Shown here: positions 37,154 to 47,609 of the stretch, in pieces
Numbering within the stretch: position 1 is the stretch's first letter
How the letters are laid out: the number at the start of each line of letters is the position of its first letter
Assembly: GCF_003721245.1 (NCBI RefSeq)
Contig: NZ_RIZG01000005.1
Location: 62,001-126,000, forward strand
DNA: 64,000 bases
Source: Marinomonas hwangdonensis
GTDB taxonomy: Bacteria; Pseudomonadota; Gammaproteobacteria; Pseudomonadales; Marinomonadaceae
Reading direction: 5' to 3'
The notes under the pieces: generated by a model
What the model was told of the DNA's origin: nothing
The model's database searches: none
The model's input: only the letters and a program-made list of their open reading frames with translations
Position numbers and translations under genes: made by a program

Positions 37154-38256
37154 TGAACACACTCGCACTGCTACTGCGACGGAACGCAACCCGCCGTACA
37201 TTTCGTAAAAAAGTCCATCTGCACGAAACGAGTGACATTAAAAAGCGCATTCTCTTGTTTATACTTGTCATTGTCTTGCACAGTCTGGCCATGATCTTCT
37301 TTGAAGATCTAGATTGGTGGCAGGCTTTTTGGCTGACAATGACCTCAGCCAGCACAACAGGATACGGAGACATTTCTGCCATTACATTTTGGGGGCAATT
37401 CTCAACCATAGTGCTGATTTATGGCATGGGCATCACCTTGCTCGCACAGACTGCCAGTGACTACGTGGAACTCAGACTGATGCGCAAAGAAATGCGTATC
37501 AAAGGCCGAATTAAGTGGGATGAAATGGAAAATCATATACTGATCGTCAATACCCCAAAGCACGACGCAGAACGCTACCTCAGCTTGCTCGTTAATCAAA
37601 TAAACATCACACCTGAATTACAAGACACGCCAATACAAATATTAACCACCGACTTCCCTGAAGGCTTACCGATTGATTTGCGCGCAAAAGGCGTGGTTCA
37701 CCACACAGGCGATCCATTGGAAGACGGCAAATTAGAATGCGCAGGGGCTAAAAAAGCGAAATACATTATTGTGCTCTGTCAGGACATTCACAATAGCCAC
37801 TCTGACAGTTTGACTTTTGATACCCTGCATCGTATTCAGGCATTAAAAGCGCCTGCTTTTGTCATGTCAGAGGCCATTAACGATTCAAATCGCTCTCGAT
37901 TTAAAGCAGCCGGTGCAAAAGCCGTAATTCGCCCTGTACGAGCTTACCCTGAGATGCTTGTGCGCTCATTGATCGCCCCTGGAACAGAGCAAGTATTGGA
38001 AGATTTATTCCGCCATCAAGGCGACCACACGATTAGATTGGACGTGCGTATCTCAGGCATCATGTGGCGAGACATTGTGACCACGTTAATCGAGAAAGAC
38101 GTGGGCACAGCACTAGGTTACATAACGCAAAATGGTGACGTCATTACTCACCCACAAACCTATTCCGTGATTGACGCCGAAGGCCTGATCATTTTGATTA
38201 ACGATGATCAAATCATTCCATCCCTACAAGAGATAGGGCGTTTTTTTCACTCTTAG
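37153..38256 (+). CDS. Two-helix potassium channel with TrkA-N (RCK) domain
   Basis: A 367-residue channel subunit. First helix about 31-50, pore helix and selectivity filter SASTTGYGDIS at about residue 68, second helix about 83-100, then a cytoplasmic RCK domain (about 125-260) and a C-terminal domain. It resembles MthK/Kch-type tetrameric K+ channels gated by ligand binding to RCK. One-base overlap with trmL means coupling. The next gene, converging, is a K+/H+ antiporter, so this spot handles K+ flux. Confidence 0.9.
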   Translation: MNTLALLLRRNATRRTFRKKVHLHETSDIKKRILLFILVIVLHSLAMIFFEDLDWWQAFWLTMTSASTTGYGDISAITFWGQFSTIVLIYGMGITLLAQTASDYVELRLMRKEMRIKGRIKWDEMENHILIVNTPKHDAERYLSLLVNQINITPELQDTPIQILTTDFPEGLPIDLRAKGVVHHTGDPLEDGKLECAGAKKAKYIIVLCQDIHNSHSDSLTFDTLHRIQALKAPAFVMSEAINDSNRSRFKAAGAKAVIRPVRAYPEMLVRSLIAPGTEQVLEDLFRHQGDHTIRLDVRISGIMWRDIVTTLIEKDVGTALGYITQNGDVITHPQTYSVIDAEGLIILINDDQIIPSLQEIGRFFHS

Positions 38257-38287
38257 CGCAACAGGCAAACGCATAAAAACTTGGGCT

Positions 38288-39985
38288 TCAAACTTGCTTA
38301 TCTTGTAGTTTGAGCCCGATGATCTCGATCTGATCACCATGCATTTGACGAATGGTAAGGCGTATATTGCCAAAACGAACACGGTCTCCTACCACGAGAT
38401 GTTTGCCAAGCTTACGCTGCAACAAATCTGACGCGGTGTCATCTGTACTCAAACCCTCTAACGGCACACCATACGCCTTTGCCAAATCAACCAAGGACGC
38501 ATCACCGCGAATCGCGAATTCACCAAAAAAGTTTTGCAGCAAAAACGAACTAGACGCCTGCTGAGAAAATATCTGCGCCACATCATTCACGTCATCAGGG
38601 TGCAACAACATCCAAATTCTGTCACCTAGCTTCAACACCGTTTCAGCGTTTACTACAATAGGACGCTGTTCACGAACCAGAGACACTAGCTGAGGAGTTG
38701 ATACTGTGACGCTGGGGACATTTTGTACGATAGATACCGGAATACGTATGCCTTCCGTTTGTACCAAAAACTCATACAATTCCAAAGAGTGATGGGCATC
38801 ATTTTCAATCAATGAAAAACGCGTCGTTGGTGCGGGCGCAGGCGGAACGGATACCTTCAACCAACGCGCCACAACCGGCACAGTCGACCCTTGTAACAAC
38901 AATGAGATCAACACCACGGTGAACGTAATTTCGAATAACAATGCTGCGTTTGAAAGGCCTGCAATCACTGGATACAAGGCCAATACAATAGGCACAGCCC
39001 CTCGTAGACCTACCCAGCTAATGTAGAAACGCTCTGACCAACGAAAACCAAAAGGCAGCAAGCACAGCATAACGGCGAGTGGACGCGCCACAAAAATAAG
39101 GAAGGTGGCAATAGCGAGTGCCTGTAAACCATGGGTTAACAAGTTTGACGGTGTCACCAACAAGCCTAACAGCAAAAACATGCCTGCTTGGGATAACCAC
39201 GCCAAACCATCCATGACCTGTGAGATAGACTCTTCATGCTTAATACGGCCGTTACCCACCGTTAAACCAACCAGATACACAGCCAGAAAACCACTGCCAC
39301 CAATCAGATTAACGCCTGAAAAAACCGCTAATCCAAATGAAATAATCAGCAGCGCATACAAGCCTTCAATAAGGGGAACACGGCGCAGCACCAACAACAA
39401 AAGCTTACCACCGAGCAGCCCAAGTCCGCCTCCTATCGCAAACTGCTGAACCATTTGCCCTAAGAAGAGCCAAACACTCAAAGAGTCTGAACTTTGTAAC
39501 ACGCCCGTTAACATCACCACCAGCAGAATAGCCATGGGATCATTGGCACCCGACTCTATTTCTAGCGTTCCACCAACGCGCTCGTTTAACTTCACACCGC
39601 TATTGCGCAGCAAACTGAAAACCGCAGCGGCATCGGTAGAGCCAACCGTCGCCCCCAGCAACAGACCGTAAATCAGCTTTACGTCAAGCAACCAGGCAGC
39701 AAAGCCACCCACAGCGGCAGCGGTTAGGATCACCCCAAAGGTAGCAAGAGATAAGGAAGGCCATAAAGCCACACGAAAGGTACTGGCTTTAGTTTGCATA
39801 CCGCCATCGAGAAGAATGACGGCTAATGCAAGGTTACCAACAAAAAAGGCAAGATTTGGGTTGTCAAAACCCAGTCGGCCCAGACCGTCTTCACCTGCCA
39901 ACATCCCGATACCGAGAAAGACAAGCAACAAAGGTAGGCCGAAACGAACGGTAAATGAACTAGCCAGAATGCTAATTAATAACAA
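38288..39985 (-). CDS. nhaP2: K+/H+ antiporter of the NhaP2/CvrA type
   Basis: A CPA1-family antiporter with about 12 helices (SGANDPMAILLVVMLTGVL, SDAAAVFSLL core motifs) followed by TrkA-C (about 395-480) and a CorC/HlyC-like end. It expels K+ in exchange for protons. The first usable start in frame is TTG at 39985, which removes most of helix 1. The frame remains open upstream to 40036 and reads VATIDTNSFIFLAGILLLIS, which aligns with the usual family N-terminus, but no ATG, GTG or TTG begins it. See findings. Confidence 0.9.
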   Translation of the reverse strand: MLLISILASSFTVRFGLPLLLVFLGIGMLAGEDGLGRLGFDNPNLAFFVGNLALAVILLDGGMQTKASTFRVALWPSLSLATFGVILTAAAVGGFAAWLLDVKLIYGLLLGATVGSTDAAAVFSLLRNSGVKLNERVGGTLEIESGANDPMAILLVVMLTGVLQSSDSLSVWLFLGQMVQQFAIGGGLGLLGGKLLLLVLRRVPLIEGLYALLIISFGLAVFSGVNLIGGSGFLAVYLVGLTVGNGRIKHEESISQVMDGLAWLSQAGMFLLLGLLVTPSNLLTHGLQALAIATFLIFVARPLAVMLCLLPFGFRWSERFYISWVGLRGAVPIVLALYPVIAGLSNAALLFEITFTVVLISLLLQGSTVPVVARWLKVSVPPAPAPTTRFSLIENDAHHSLELYEFLVQTEGIRIPVSIVQNVPSVTVSTPQLVSLVREQRPIVVNAETVLKLGDRIWMLLHPDDVNDVAQIFSQQASSSFLLQNFFGEFAIRGDASLVDLAKAYGVPLEGLSTDDTASDLLQRKLGKHLVVGDRVRFGNIRLTIRQMHGDQIEIIGLKLQDKQV

Positions 39986-40043
39986 AATACCGGCTAGAAA
40001 GATAAAACTGTTTGTATCGATAGTGGCAACACCCTTCTATCGG

Positions 40044-40304
<261 letters not shown>

Positions 40305-40358
40305 CTAAAACCGCCATAAAACGTACGGCGATCTCTTAAAATACGCACTGCTCGCGCA

Positions 40359-40907
<549 letters not shown>

Positions 40908-41013
40908 TCAAATTCCCGTCTAGGGTCCGCATCATATAGGAATACGCCCGTGTTCTCAATTCACAGCGAGCGTCTAGATTATTCCTTGTTCTTTACTGAG
41001 TCTACTATCAAAG

Positions 41014-41556
41014 CTAAATACTATAAGGCGCCAATAGCTGCTTCAAGAACGAAATCGCCAGAAAAATAAAAATTGGCGATAAATCCAACCCACCAAGGGG
41101 CGGGATAATACGCTGACAAGCCCGATAAAGTGGCGCCGTAATCTGACCAATCAAAAGCGCACCAGGATGGCTCGCCCCAGGCGCCACCCAGCTTAAGATC
41201 ACTGAAATAAGCATAGCCCAAAAATACAAATCTAAAAGATGATACACAGTCCCCGCCACTGTATAGATGGCATAACCCACCGCTGGGATAGTTGCACCAC
41301 TCATAAACACGACTAACAGTACTGTCAAAAACTGCACAAAAAACGCCAACACTAAAGAAGCGGTATCAACACGGCCTATAGCCGGAATCACCTTTCTCAA
41401 TGGCAAAACAAAAGGACTGGTCGCTTTTACCACACCCTGACTAATAGGGTTATAAAAATCAGCCCGTGTCAGCTGGAGCACCAACCGCAATAACACAATA
41501 AAAAGATACAGGTTACAAACAACCTTGATCAACATTACAAAGGGATCTGAATACAT
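41014..41556 (-). CDS. yggT: YggT family membrane protein
   Basis: A 180-residue protein with two YGGT repeats and about five helices (LYLFIVLLRLVLQL, LVLAFFVQFLTVLLVVFM, LYFWAMLISVILSWV, IFIFLAISFLKQLL). The family is linked to osmotic tolerance and placement of division proteins. It starts 2 bp after proC ends and follows the conserved yggS-proC-yggT order. Confidence 0.92.
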   Translation of the reverse strand: MYSDPFVMLIKVVCNLYLFIVLLRLVLQLTRADFYNPISQGVVKATSPFVLPLRKVIPAIGRVDTASLVLAFFVQFLTVLLVVFMSGATIPAVGYAIYTVAGTVYHLLDLYFWAMLISVILSWVAPGASHPGALLIGQITAPLYRACQRIIPPLGGLDLSPIFIFLAISFLKQLLAPYSI

Positions 41557-41558
41557 GA

Positions 41559-42401
41559 TTAACCGTCCTTACTTTCATTTTTTGAAGCCGAAAAATCGCT
41601 TGCTAGTGACTTAGATCGGTTAACACAGGCTGTCATGGCATCAGCGACGATTTTATCTATATCAGACGCTTCAAACGAGAGTAACGCTTGCTCTGTTGTA
41701 CCATTCGGCGAGGTGATATTCTTACGCAATTGAGAAATAGGTTCATCCAGATCAATGACCATACGCGCGGCCCCCATCATCGTCAGACTGGCCAATTTGC
41801 GACTGGTTTCCTCGTCTAGCCCCTGCTCGACGCCATTTTTAATCATGGCTTCTAAAAAACGGAAAAAATACGCTGGCGCACTACCAGAAAGGCTGGTGAC
41901 TGTGTGCATGTGCTCTTCTTTTTCTACCCAGACAGAGTCGCCCACGCTGGAAAACAGTTCTGTCACCCAGCTTTTTTGTTCGTCACTGGTGTGCGCATTG
42001 GCAATCAGTCCTGTCATTCCTGCACCAAGCTGTGACGGTGTATTGGGCATACTGCGAACCAAGGCAACCGGTTGACCTAACCAATGCTCCATGGCACCCA
42101 GCTCAACACCTGCGGCCACAGAAATAAACAATTGATCCGCACGCACATGGGCAGCAAAAGCGTCTATCACGGCCTGCATCTGTGCTGGTTTAACACACAG
42201 AACTATGACGTCAGCACGCTTTAGCGCTTCGCCATTGTCTGCCAACATAGAAATACCAAAGGTCTGTTGGTAGTGATCACGTTTTTCTGCGGTTCTCGAT
42301 GTTCCGATGATTTTGTCAGCGGGGTAGCCACTAACAAGCATACCGCTAAAAATCGCTCTCGCCATATTCCCTACGCCAATAAAAGCAATACTTGGTGTCA
42401 T
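41559..42401 (-). CDS. proC: Pyrroline-5-carboxylate reductase
   Basis: A 280-residue NAD(P)H-dependent enzyme for the last step of proline synthesis. Rossmann motif FIGVGNMARAIFSGM, RSMPNTPSQLGAGMTG, and the dimerisation signature around ITSPNGTTEQALLSFE. AGGAAAC ribosome site. Middle gene of yggS-proC-yggT. Confidence 0.96.
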   Translation of the reverse strand: MTPSIAFIGVGNMARAIFSGMLVSGYPADKIIGTSRTAEKRDHYQQTFGISMLADNGEALKRADVIVLCVKPAQMQAVIDAFAAHVRADQLFISVAAGVELGAMEHWLGQPVALVRSMPNTPSQLGAGMTGLIANAHTSDEQKSWVTELFSSVGDSVWVEKEEHMHTVTSLSGSAPAYFFRFLEAMIKNGVEQGLDEETSRKLASLTMMGAARMVIDLDEPISQLRKNITSPNGTTEQALLSFEASDIDKIVADAMTACVNRSKSLASDFSASKNESKDG

Positions 42402-42472
42402 CTTGTTTCCTAATTTATCGTTCTTTGAATTGGCTCAAAAAGCCCTATATGTAAATCGTGTCGCTCCATGAA

Positions 42473-43204
42473 TCACGACGCGTTAACAGGATGCGCTCTT
42501 TCCCCAAAGATAGCGGTTCCCACACGTACTAAAGTGCTGCCCGATTCAATGGCGGCCGCCAGATCCCCAGACATACCAATCGACAGCGTATCGACACTAG
42601 TATGCGATTGCGACAAAGCCAGAAAAGCCTGTGTTAACGGCGCATACACGGCACACTGTGCGGCGTGATTCTCTTGCGGAGCCGGAATTGCCATTAGGCC
42701 TCGCAGAGAAAGGTTAGGCAAGCTGGTCACCAAAGCAACCATGGCGTCTAATTCAGCTAAAGGAATCCCTGACTTGCTCTCTTCACCGCTGATATTCACT
42801 TGAATACAGACATTTAACGGAGGTAAGGACGCACCACGCTGCTCACTCAAACGACGCGCAATTTTTTCACGATCCACCGAATGAACCCAATCCATAGTCT
42901 CTGCAATCGCACGAGATTTATTCGACTGTATTGGGCCAATAAAGTGCCACTCAATGTCTGTTAAGTCAGAGAGCGCGTGGTACTTATCAACCGCTTCTTG
43001 CACGTAGTTTTCGCCAAACGCTTTTTGCCCCAATGCGTAGGCCGCTCTAATAGAAGACAGCGGTTTTGTCTTGCTCACCGCAAGCAATTTCACATCACCT
43101 GCAGCGCGCTGATACTGACGCGTTAGCTGCTCAATATGCTGCGAAACCTGGGTGAAACGCACGCCAATAGCATCAGTCTCCTCGTTATTGATCTCAATTG
43201 TCAT
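42473..43204 (-). CDS. yggS: PLP homeostasis protein (YggS/PLPBP)
   Basis: A 243-residue alanine racemase-fold PLP-binding protein that buffers pyridoxal phosphate. The PLP lysine is in LLAVSKTKPL, followed by GENYVQEAVDK, WHFIGPIQSNK, and LSIGMSGDLAAAIESGSTLV, RVGTAIFG. The ATG at 43204 is 10 nt after AAGGAG; the ATG at 43213 would be too close to it. Heads yggS-proC-yggT; the pilT gene often found divergently upstream is absent. Confidence 0.95.
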   Translation of the reverse strand: MTIEINNEETDAIGVRFTQVSQHIEQLTRQYQRAAGDVKLLAVSKTKPLSSIRAAYALGQKAFGENYVQEAVDKYHALSDLTDIEWHFIGPIQSNKSRAIAETMDWVHSVDREKIARRLSEQRGASLPPLNVCIQVNISGEESKSGIPLAELDAMVALVTSLPNLSLRGLMAIPAPQENHAAQCAVYAPLTQAFLALSQSHTSVDTLSIGMSGDLAAAIESGSTLVRVGTAIFGERAHPVNAS

Positions 43205-43352
43205 ATCGATCATGCTCCTTTCATTAGATAAAGGGTATTTTGCCATAGGATAGAGGGAGTTGAGCGTGCATTTAAACCACACAAACTAAAAACACGTTTT
43301 TTCATCAAATGCCCCTTGCCGAGAATGAGAAACACCACTCTCGCCATCAGAT

Positions 43353-44450
43353 CTAATAAAATGCCGCACTGGTTTCATAGTACTCACCATGAAACTCAAG
43401 ACGATACCCAGAGTGCCTTCCCAATACACCCGCCGCGAGCAATGCCGCTTGATGAAGCGATCGCAAAGAAGAATGCTCTGGATAAAACGCGATACCAATG
43501 GCCACTCCGCCATTAATTAAGGTATTTTTTTGAAATTTCGCCAAATTAAGCGACGTCAGAATTTTTTCTGCTACCACCTCAGCATCGCTGTGGTGCTGAA
43601 TGCGAATCCCCATCACCAACTCATGCTCATCGTACCGCGCCACAAGATCATTGTCTCGCACCGTATCTCGAATCACATCAACGAGCGTTTTCAACTCACC
43701 CTCATCCACTTTTGAAGAAGACAGCAAACGGATCGAAAACACCGCCGCGCGTTGAAACTGACGACGAGAATCTTTTAACACGATATTAAAACTGTTATCA
43801 AAACTATGACGACGCAATAGCCCAGTAGAGGGATCTCGATAATTCTCTTCTAACAGCAAAAAGTCCGCTTTTTCACGCTCAAAAATGGCTCTTATCAGAG
43901 CCGTATGATGGCACAACGCCAGCTCTATGAGCGACTCCTCCAAACGATGTGCCTGTTTCTGAAAGACCAAAGCAAGATAGACGGTACCGTGATGGTCCAC
44001 GGCACTCGTCATAGCGACCTCTTCGAACGCATTGTCAGCGAAAAAAGACGACCATACGTTCCAGTCTGACGCTTGCCTGATGCCCTCAAAGTAGCGCATA
44101 GGACAAGATAAACTGGCCGCAAACGTGATCACCGCCTGAGGAATAGACGTTAGACGACCATGGCGATTTAATAAGACACGGTTCGTCGAATCTTGTTGGG
44201 GCAGATACCAGTTAGCACAATGTTTATCACATGTAATGAACAAGCAGTAAGAGTGAGACAACAAGGCCTTAAGATTCGCCTCGGCACGATTGAACAATGA
44301 GCGCAGTAACGTCCCTTGAGACAGCGCCTGTAAGATATGCGGTGTGGCGCTGTGTATTTTTTTGAGCATATCATGCTCCAGCGAGACGGTACGGTTTTTC
44401 ACTAACGCAGGTTCCTTGAGCTCTCGTTTTGAGGCGTCATTGGACATCAT
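43353..44450 (-). CDS. Degenerate GGDEF-domain protein
   Basis: A 365-residue cytosolic protein. Residues about 40-200 look like a GAF-type sensor; a coil leads into a GGDEF-like fold from about 208 (DPSTGLLRRHSFDNSF in place of DxLTGLxNR). The active-site loop reads ARYDEHELVMG where RYGGDEF is expected, so cyclase activity is very unlikely. No EAL domain. A nucleotide-sensing or protein-partner role is inferred. Stands alone between yggS and pyrC'. Confidence 0.82.
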   Translation of the reverse strand: MMSNDASKRELKEPALVKNRTVSLEHDMLKKIHSATPHILQALSQGTLLRSLFNRAEANLKALLSHSYCLFITCDKHCANWYLPQQDSTNRVLLNRHGRLTSIPQAVITFAASLSCPMRYFEGIRQASDWNVWSSFFADNAFEEVAMTSAVDHHGTVYLALVFQKQAHRLEESLIELALCHHTALIRAIFEREKADFLLLEENYRDPSTGLLRRHSFDNSFNIVLKDSRRQFQRAAVFSIRLLSSSKVDEGELKTLVDVIRDTVRDNDLVARYDEHELVMGIRIQHHSDAEVVAEKILTSLNLAKFQKNTLINGGVAIGIAFYPEHSSLRSLHQAALLAAGVLGRHSGYRLEFHGEYYETSAAFY

Positions 44451-44554
44451 CCACTATCCTATCGATACAAAGTGTTAAAAGCTTAAAAGGTAAGTCGCTG
44501 TAAAGCATCCTTACCTTTTATTTGTTTGTCTGTTCTTTATCTCAGCTTTTTATC

Positions 44555-45832
44555 TCAAACAACTTGATAAACGCGTTGGCCCGAAATATAAGTGGCCATA
44601 ACACGGCCGACAAATTCTTCTTCTAAATACGGCGAGTTATGGCCTTTGGTTTTGCGCGTTTCATAGGACCATACCCAACGTGCCGTACTATCAAACAAGA
44701 TAAAATCCGCAAAACTGCCCACAGACAAGGAGCCTGCCTCCAAACCAAAACACCCTGCAGGACCGGAAGTTAAACAGGTTAACACCGTCGAAAAGTCTAA
44801 ATCGCCTTCGTCCATCAATTGCATCGCTAAAGGCAAGAGGATTTCAACATTCGCCATACCAGGCTCTGTGGCCGCAAAAGGCGCAATTTTTGCCATTTTT
44901 TCATGGGGTTGATGATCAGAACAAATCGCTGAAATCACGCCAGCCTTGATCCCTTCGATCAAGGTTAAGCGGTCTTCGTCACTTCGTAACGGAGGCAAGA
45001 CGTGGTATTGGCCATCAAATCGACTCAATACTTGATCGTTAAGCAACAAATTGTGCACGGCAACATCGGCGGTGACATCAAGACCCGACGCTTTAGCATT
45101 CGCAATCATTTCAACCGACTTCGCACAAGACAAGCGCGCAAAATGCGCACGCACACCGGTTTTTTCAACCAGCAAGAGATCTCGCATTAGTGCAATCGTT
45201 TCGGCTTCTTCCGGAATACCAGCCAAGCCATGCATAGTGGATACCAACCCTTCATGGGCGCAGCCTCCTTCAGAAAGGCTCGACTCATCAGGGTGGAATA
45301 CCACTAACAAATCATGCGTAGCCGCATACTCAAGCGCTCGTGCTAGCACCTTGGTGCTGGCTATAGGATAACGGTGGTTTGACAAAGCAACACAACCCGC
45401 GTCAGTCAACGCCACCATATTGCTTAGCTGTGCACCTTCAAGCCCCTGAGTAAGAGCACCTAATGGAAATACATTGGCCATGCCGGCGTCGTCGGCTTTG
45501 TCCTGAATGAGCGCCGCAACTGCTGGCGTATCAACAATAGGACGCGTATCGGGTGGGCAAATCAAGGTGGTGACACCACCTGCGACGGCCGCTCGACCCT
45601 CGGTCGCAATACTGCCTTTTTGCGTTTGTCCAGGCTCCCGTAACGATACGGCAAGATCAACCAAACCAGGTAACACCCACAACCCTGAGGCATCCAGTAT
45701 TTCCGCCTCATCAAAGCCTTCTGGCGCGTGTCCAATCGCGACAATTTTTTGATTGTCGATAAACAGATCCGTTACCGTATCGATACCCTGACTTGGATCG
45801 ATCAAACGACCATTTTGAATACGTAATTTCAT
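44555..45832 (-). CDS. pyrC': Dihydroorotase-like subunit lacking metal ligands
   Basis: A 425-residue amidohydrolase-fold protein next to pyrB. The zinc H-x-H motif of real dihydroorotases is DLAVSLREPGQ here, so the first two metal ligands are gone; ICSDHQPHE remains. This is the inactive PyrC' known in Pseudomonas, which is needed as a structural partner of aspartate transcarbamoylase. ATG 45832 starts 1 bp after pyrB ends, so the two are coupled. A catalytic dihydroorotase must be elsewhere. Confidence 0.93.
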   Translation of the reverse strand: MKLRIQNGRLIDPSQGIDTVTDLFIDNQKIVAIGHAPEGFDEAEILDASGLWVLPGLVDLAVSLREPGQTQKGSIATEGRAAVAGGVTTLICPPDTRPIVDTPAVAALIQDKADDAGMANVFPLGALTQGLEGAQLSNMVALTDAGCVALSNHRYPIASTKVLARALEYAATHDLLVVFHPDESSLSEGGCAHEGLVSTMHGLAGIPEEAETIALMRDLLLVEKTGVRAHFARLSCAKSVEMIANAKASGLDVTADVAVHNLLLNDQVLSRFDGQYHVLPPLRSDEDRLTLIEGIKAGVISAICSDHQPHEKMAKIAPFAATEPGMANVEILLPLAMQLMDEGDLDFSTVLTCLTSGPAGCFGLEAGSLSVGSFADFILFDSTARWVWSYETRKTKGHNSPYLEEEFVGRVMATYISGQRVYQVV

Positions 45833-45833
45833 G

Positions 45834-46838
45834 TTATTTTTCTTCCCCTGCTGCAGACGAATCAGCACTTTGTAACTGCCCACTCATCGCCATAGACATC
45901 ACCGCCATCCGCACCGCAATCCCATTCGTTACCTGATCCAGAATAACCGATTGTTTGCCATCAGCAACTTCAGAAGAAATCTCTACACCGCGGTTAATCG
46001 GCCCTGGGTGCATAACAATGGCGTCCGGCTTTGCCCACGCCAGCGTTTCGACCGTTAGACCATACAAACGATAAAACTCACTCTCGCTCGGCAATAAAGC
46101 GCCTTTCATACGTTCTTTCTGCAGACGCAACATCACGATCACATCCACGTCTTTCAGGCCCGCTTCTAAGTCATGACAAATCGTCGCTCCCATCTCGGCA
46201 AAGAAACTTGGCACCAAGGTCTTAGGCCCCACCAAGCGAACTTCACTGACCCCCAAAGTGGTCAGGGCCTGCAACTGCGAACGAGCAACCCGAGAATGCA
46301 AAATATCGCCGACAATCGCGACTTTTAACCCCTCAAAACCGCCCTTGTGCCGACGAATTGTCAGCATATCTAGCATGGCTTGAGTTGGATGAGCATGACG
46401 ACCATCGCCCGCATTAATAATCGCGATATTGGGTGTGCAATGCTCAGCAATAAAATGTGCCGAACCACTGTCTGAATGGCGCACAATAAACATATCACTT
46501 TGCATGGCTTCTAGATTTTTCAGCGTATCCAGCAAAGATTCCCCTTTGGAGGTCGCCGATGTCTCTATGTTCAGATTTATCACATCCGCTGACAAACGCT
46601 TGGCCGCTAGTTCAAAGGTTGTACGGGTACGAGTGGAGTTTTCAAAAAATAAGTTAACGACCGTCTTACCACGTAAAAGCGGGACTTTCTTAACCGACTG
46701 TTCACCCATGGAAAGAAAAGATTCTGCTCGATCCAGAATCTCTGTTAACAGAGTTTTATCGAGACCGTCTAGCGTTAAAAAATGCTTAAGCTGACCGTGT
46801 TCATTTAGCTGTACTGCCCGAGGCTCGGATCGCATCAT
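45834..46838 (-). CDS. pyrB: Aspartate carbamoyltransferase catalytic subunit
   Basis: A 334-residue ATCase making carbamoyl-aspartate in pyrimidine synthesis. Carbamoyl phosphate site [29 protein letters not shown] and [14 protein letters not shown]. The N-terminal extension of about 15 residues over E. coli fits class A (Pseudomonas-type) ATCases, which bind PyrC' and a nucleotide effector there. No pyrI follows, in keeping with this class. Confidence 0.97.
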   Translation of the reverse strand: MMRSEPRAVQLNEHGQLKHFLTLDGLDKTLLTEILDRAESFLSMGEQSVKKVPLLRGKTVVNLFFENSTRTRTTFELAAKRLSADVINLNIETSATSKGESLLDTLKNLEAMQSDMFIVRHSDSGSAHFIAEHCTPNIAIINAGDGRHAHPTQAMLDMLTIRRHKGGFEGLKVAIVGDILHSRVARSQLQALTTLGVSEVRLVGPKTLVPSFFAEMGATICHDLEAGLKDVDVIVMLRLQKERMKGALLPSESEFYRLYGLTVETLAWAKPDAIVMHPGPINRGVEISSEVADGKQSVILDQVTNGIAVRMAVMSMAMSGQLQSADSSAAGEEK

Positions 46839-46892
46839 GGTTTGCTTTCCTTAAACTGCAAAGACAAAATCGTCTTTTTATTATGTGTTCTA

Positions 46893-46932
46893 AATAAGAA
46901 AATGCCCAGCGCAGACAAGCTACAACTGGGCA
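46893..46932 (-). terminator. Hairpin with U-rich tail ahead of pyrB
   Basis: Minus strand TGCCCAG...CTGGGCA with a 16-base loop, then TTTTCTTATTT. It lies in the 227-bp gap between pyrR and pyrB and could end pyrR transcripts or act as an attenuator for pyrB. The rest of the gap shows no gene. Confidence 0.5.
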
Positions 46933-47065
46933 CCAAAGGCATAAAACGGCTGTCTCGCCCTTTTACTAGAGCAAGATGTCATTAGATGTAAAACGCTACC
47001 GTCAAACCTATTCATAGGTTAATTGTCGTCTGTGTTTAACAAAAAATAAAGCCTTGTTCGCCATT

Positions 47066-47563
47066 TTAATGGGCGTCAATCAAACAAACACTTAGCGGTT
47101 GAGGCCCTGTCAGCTTGACTCTTTGATCAGGATTAAGCGTTAACTGCTCACCGACAATGTCAGCTGCAATCGGCAACTCATGCTGCCCCAGGTCATATAG
47201 AATGGCGAGGGTAATACTCGCAGGTCGACCGAAGTCAAAAATCTCGTTCATCGCAGCTCGAACCGTGCGCCCAGACATCAACACATCATCCACAAGAATC
47301 ACATGACGATCTTCAATCGCAGGCAAAGACGTCTGATTGACCTTAGGATTTAACCCCGCTTTAGTAAAGTCATCGCGGTAAAACGTAATATCTAACGTGG
47401 CTAACGGCTCGTTAGTAGGCACCGCAGACAGTAATTGTTCTGCCACCCAAACACCACCAGTATGAATACCAACGACAATGGCGTTTTCAATGTTTTTCTT
47501 CTCACAGTACGTCGCCAATTGTGTTTTCATTGACGCAAGAGAGCGCTCTAAATCTAACTTCAT
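47066..47563 (-). CDS. pyrR: PyrR, pyrimidine operon regulator / uracil phosphoribosyltransferase-like
   Basis: A 165-residue PRTase-fold protein. The PRPP loop is VILVDDVLMSGRTVRAAM; VGIHTGGVWVAEQL is the N-terminal block. In Gram-positives PyrR binds pyr mRNA; in gammaproteobacteria with the pyrR-pyrB-pyrC' order its regulatory role is less direct. GAGGGA ribosome site. Third gene of yqgE-ruvX-pyrR-pyrB-pyrC'. Confidence 0.92.
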   Translation of the reverse strand: MKLDLERSLASMKTQLATYCEKKNIENAIVVGIHTGGVWVAEQLLSAVPTNEPLATLDITFYRDDFTKAGLNPKVNQTSLPAIEDRHVILVDDVLMSGRTVRAAMNEIFDFGRPASITLAILYDLGQHELPIAADIVGEQLTLNPDQRVKLTGPQPLSVCLIDAH

Positions 47564-47609
47564 TATTCCCTCATACCTCGTTACTCAATTCGCTCATGTG
47601 TACAAAATC

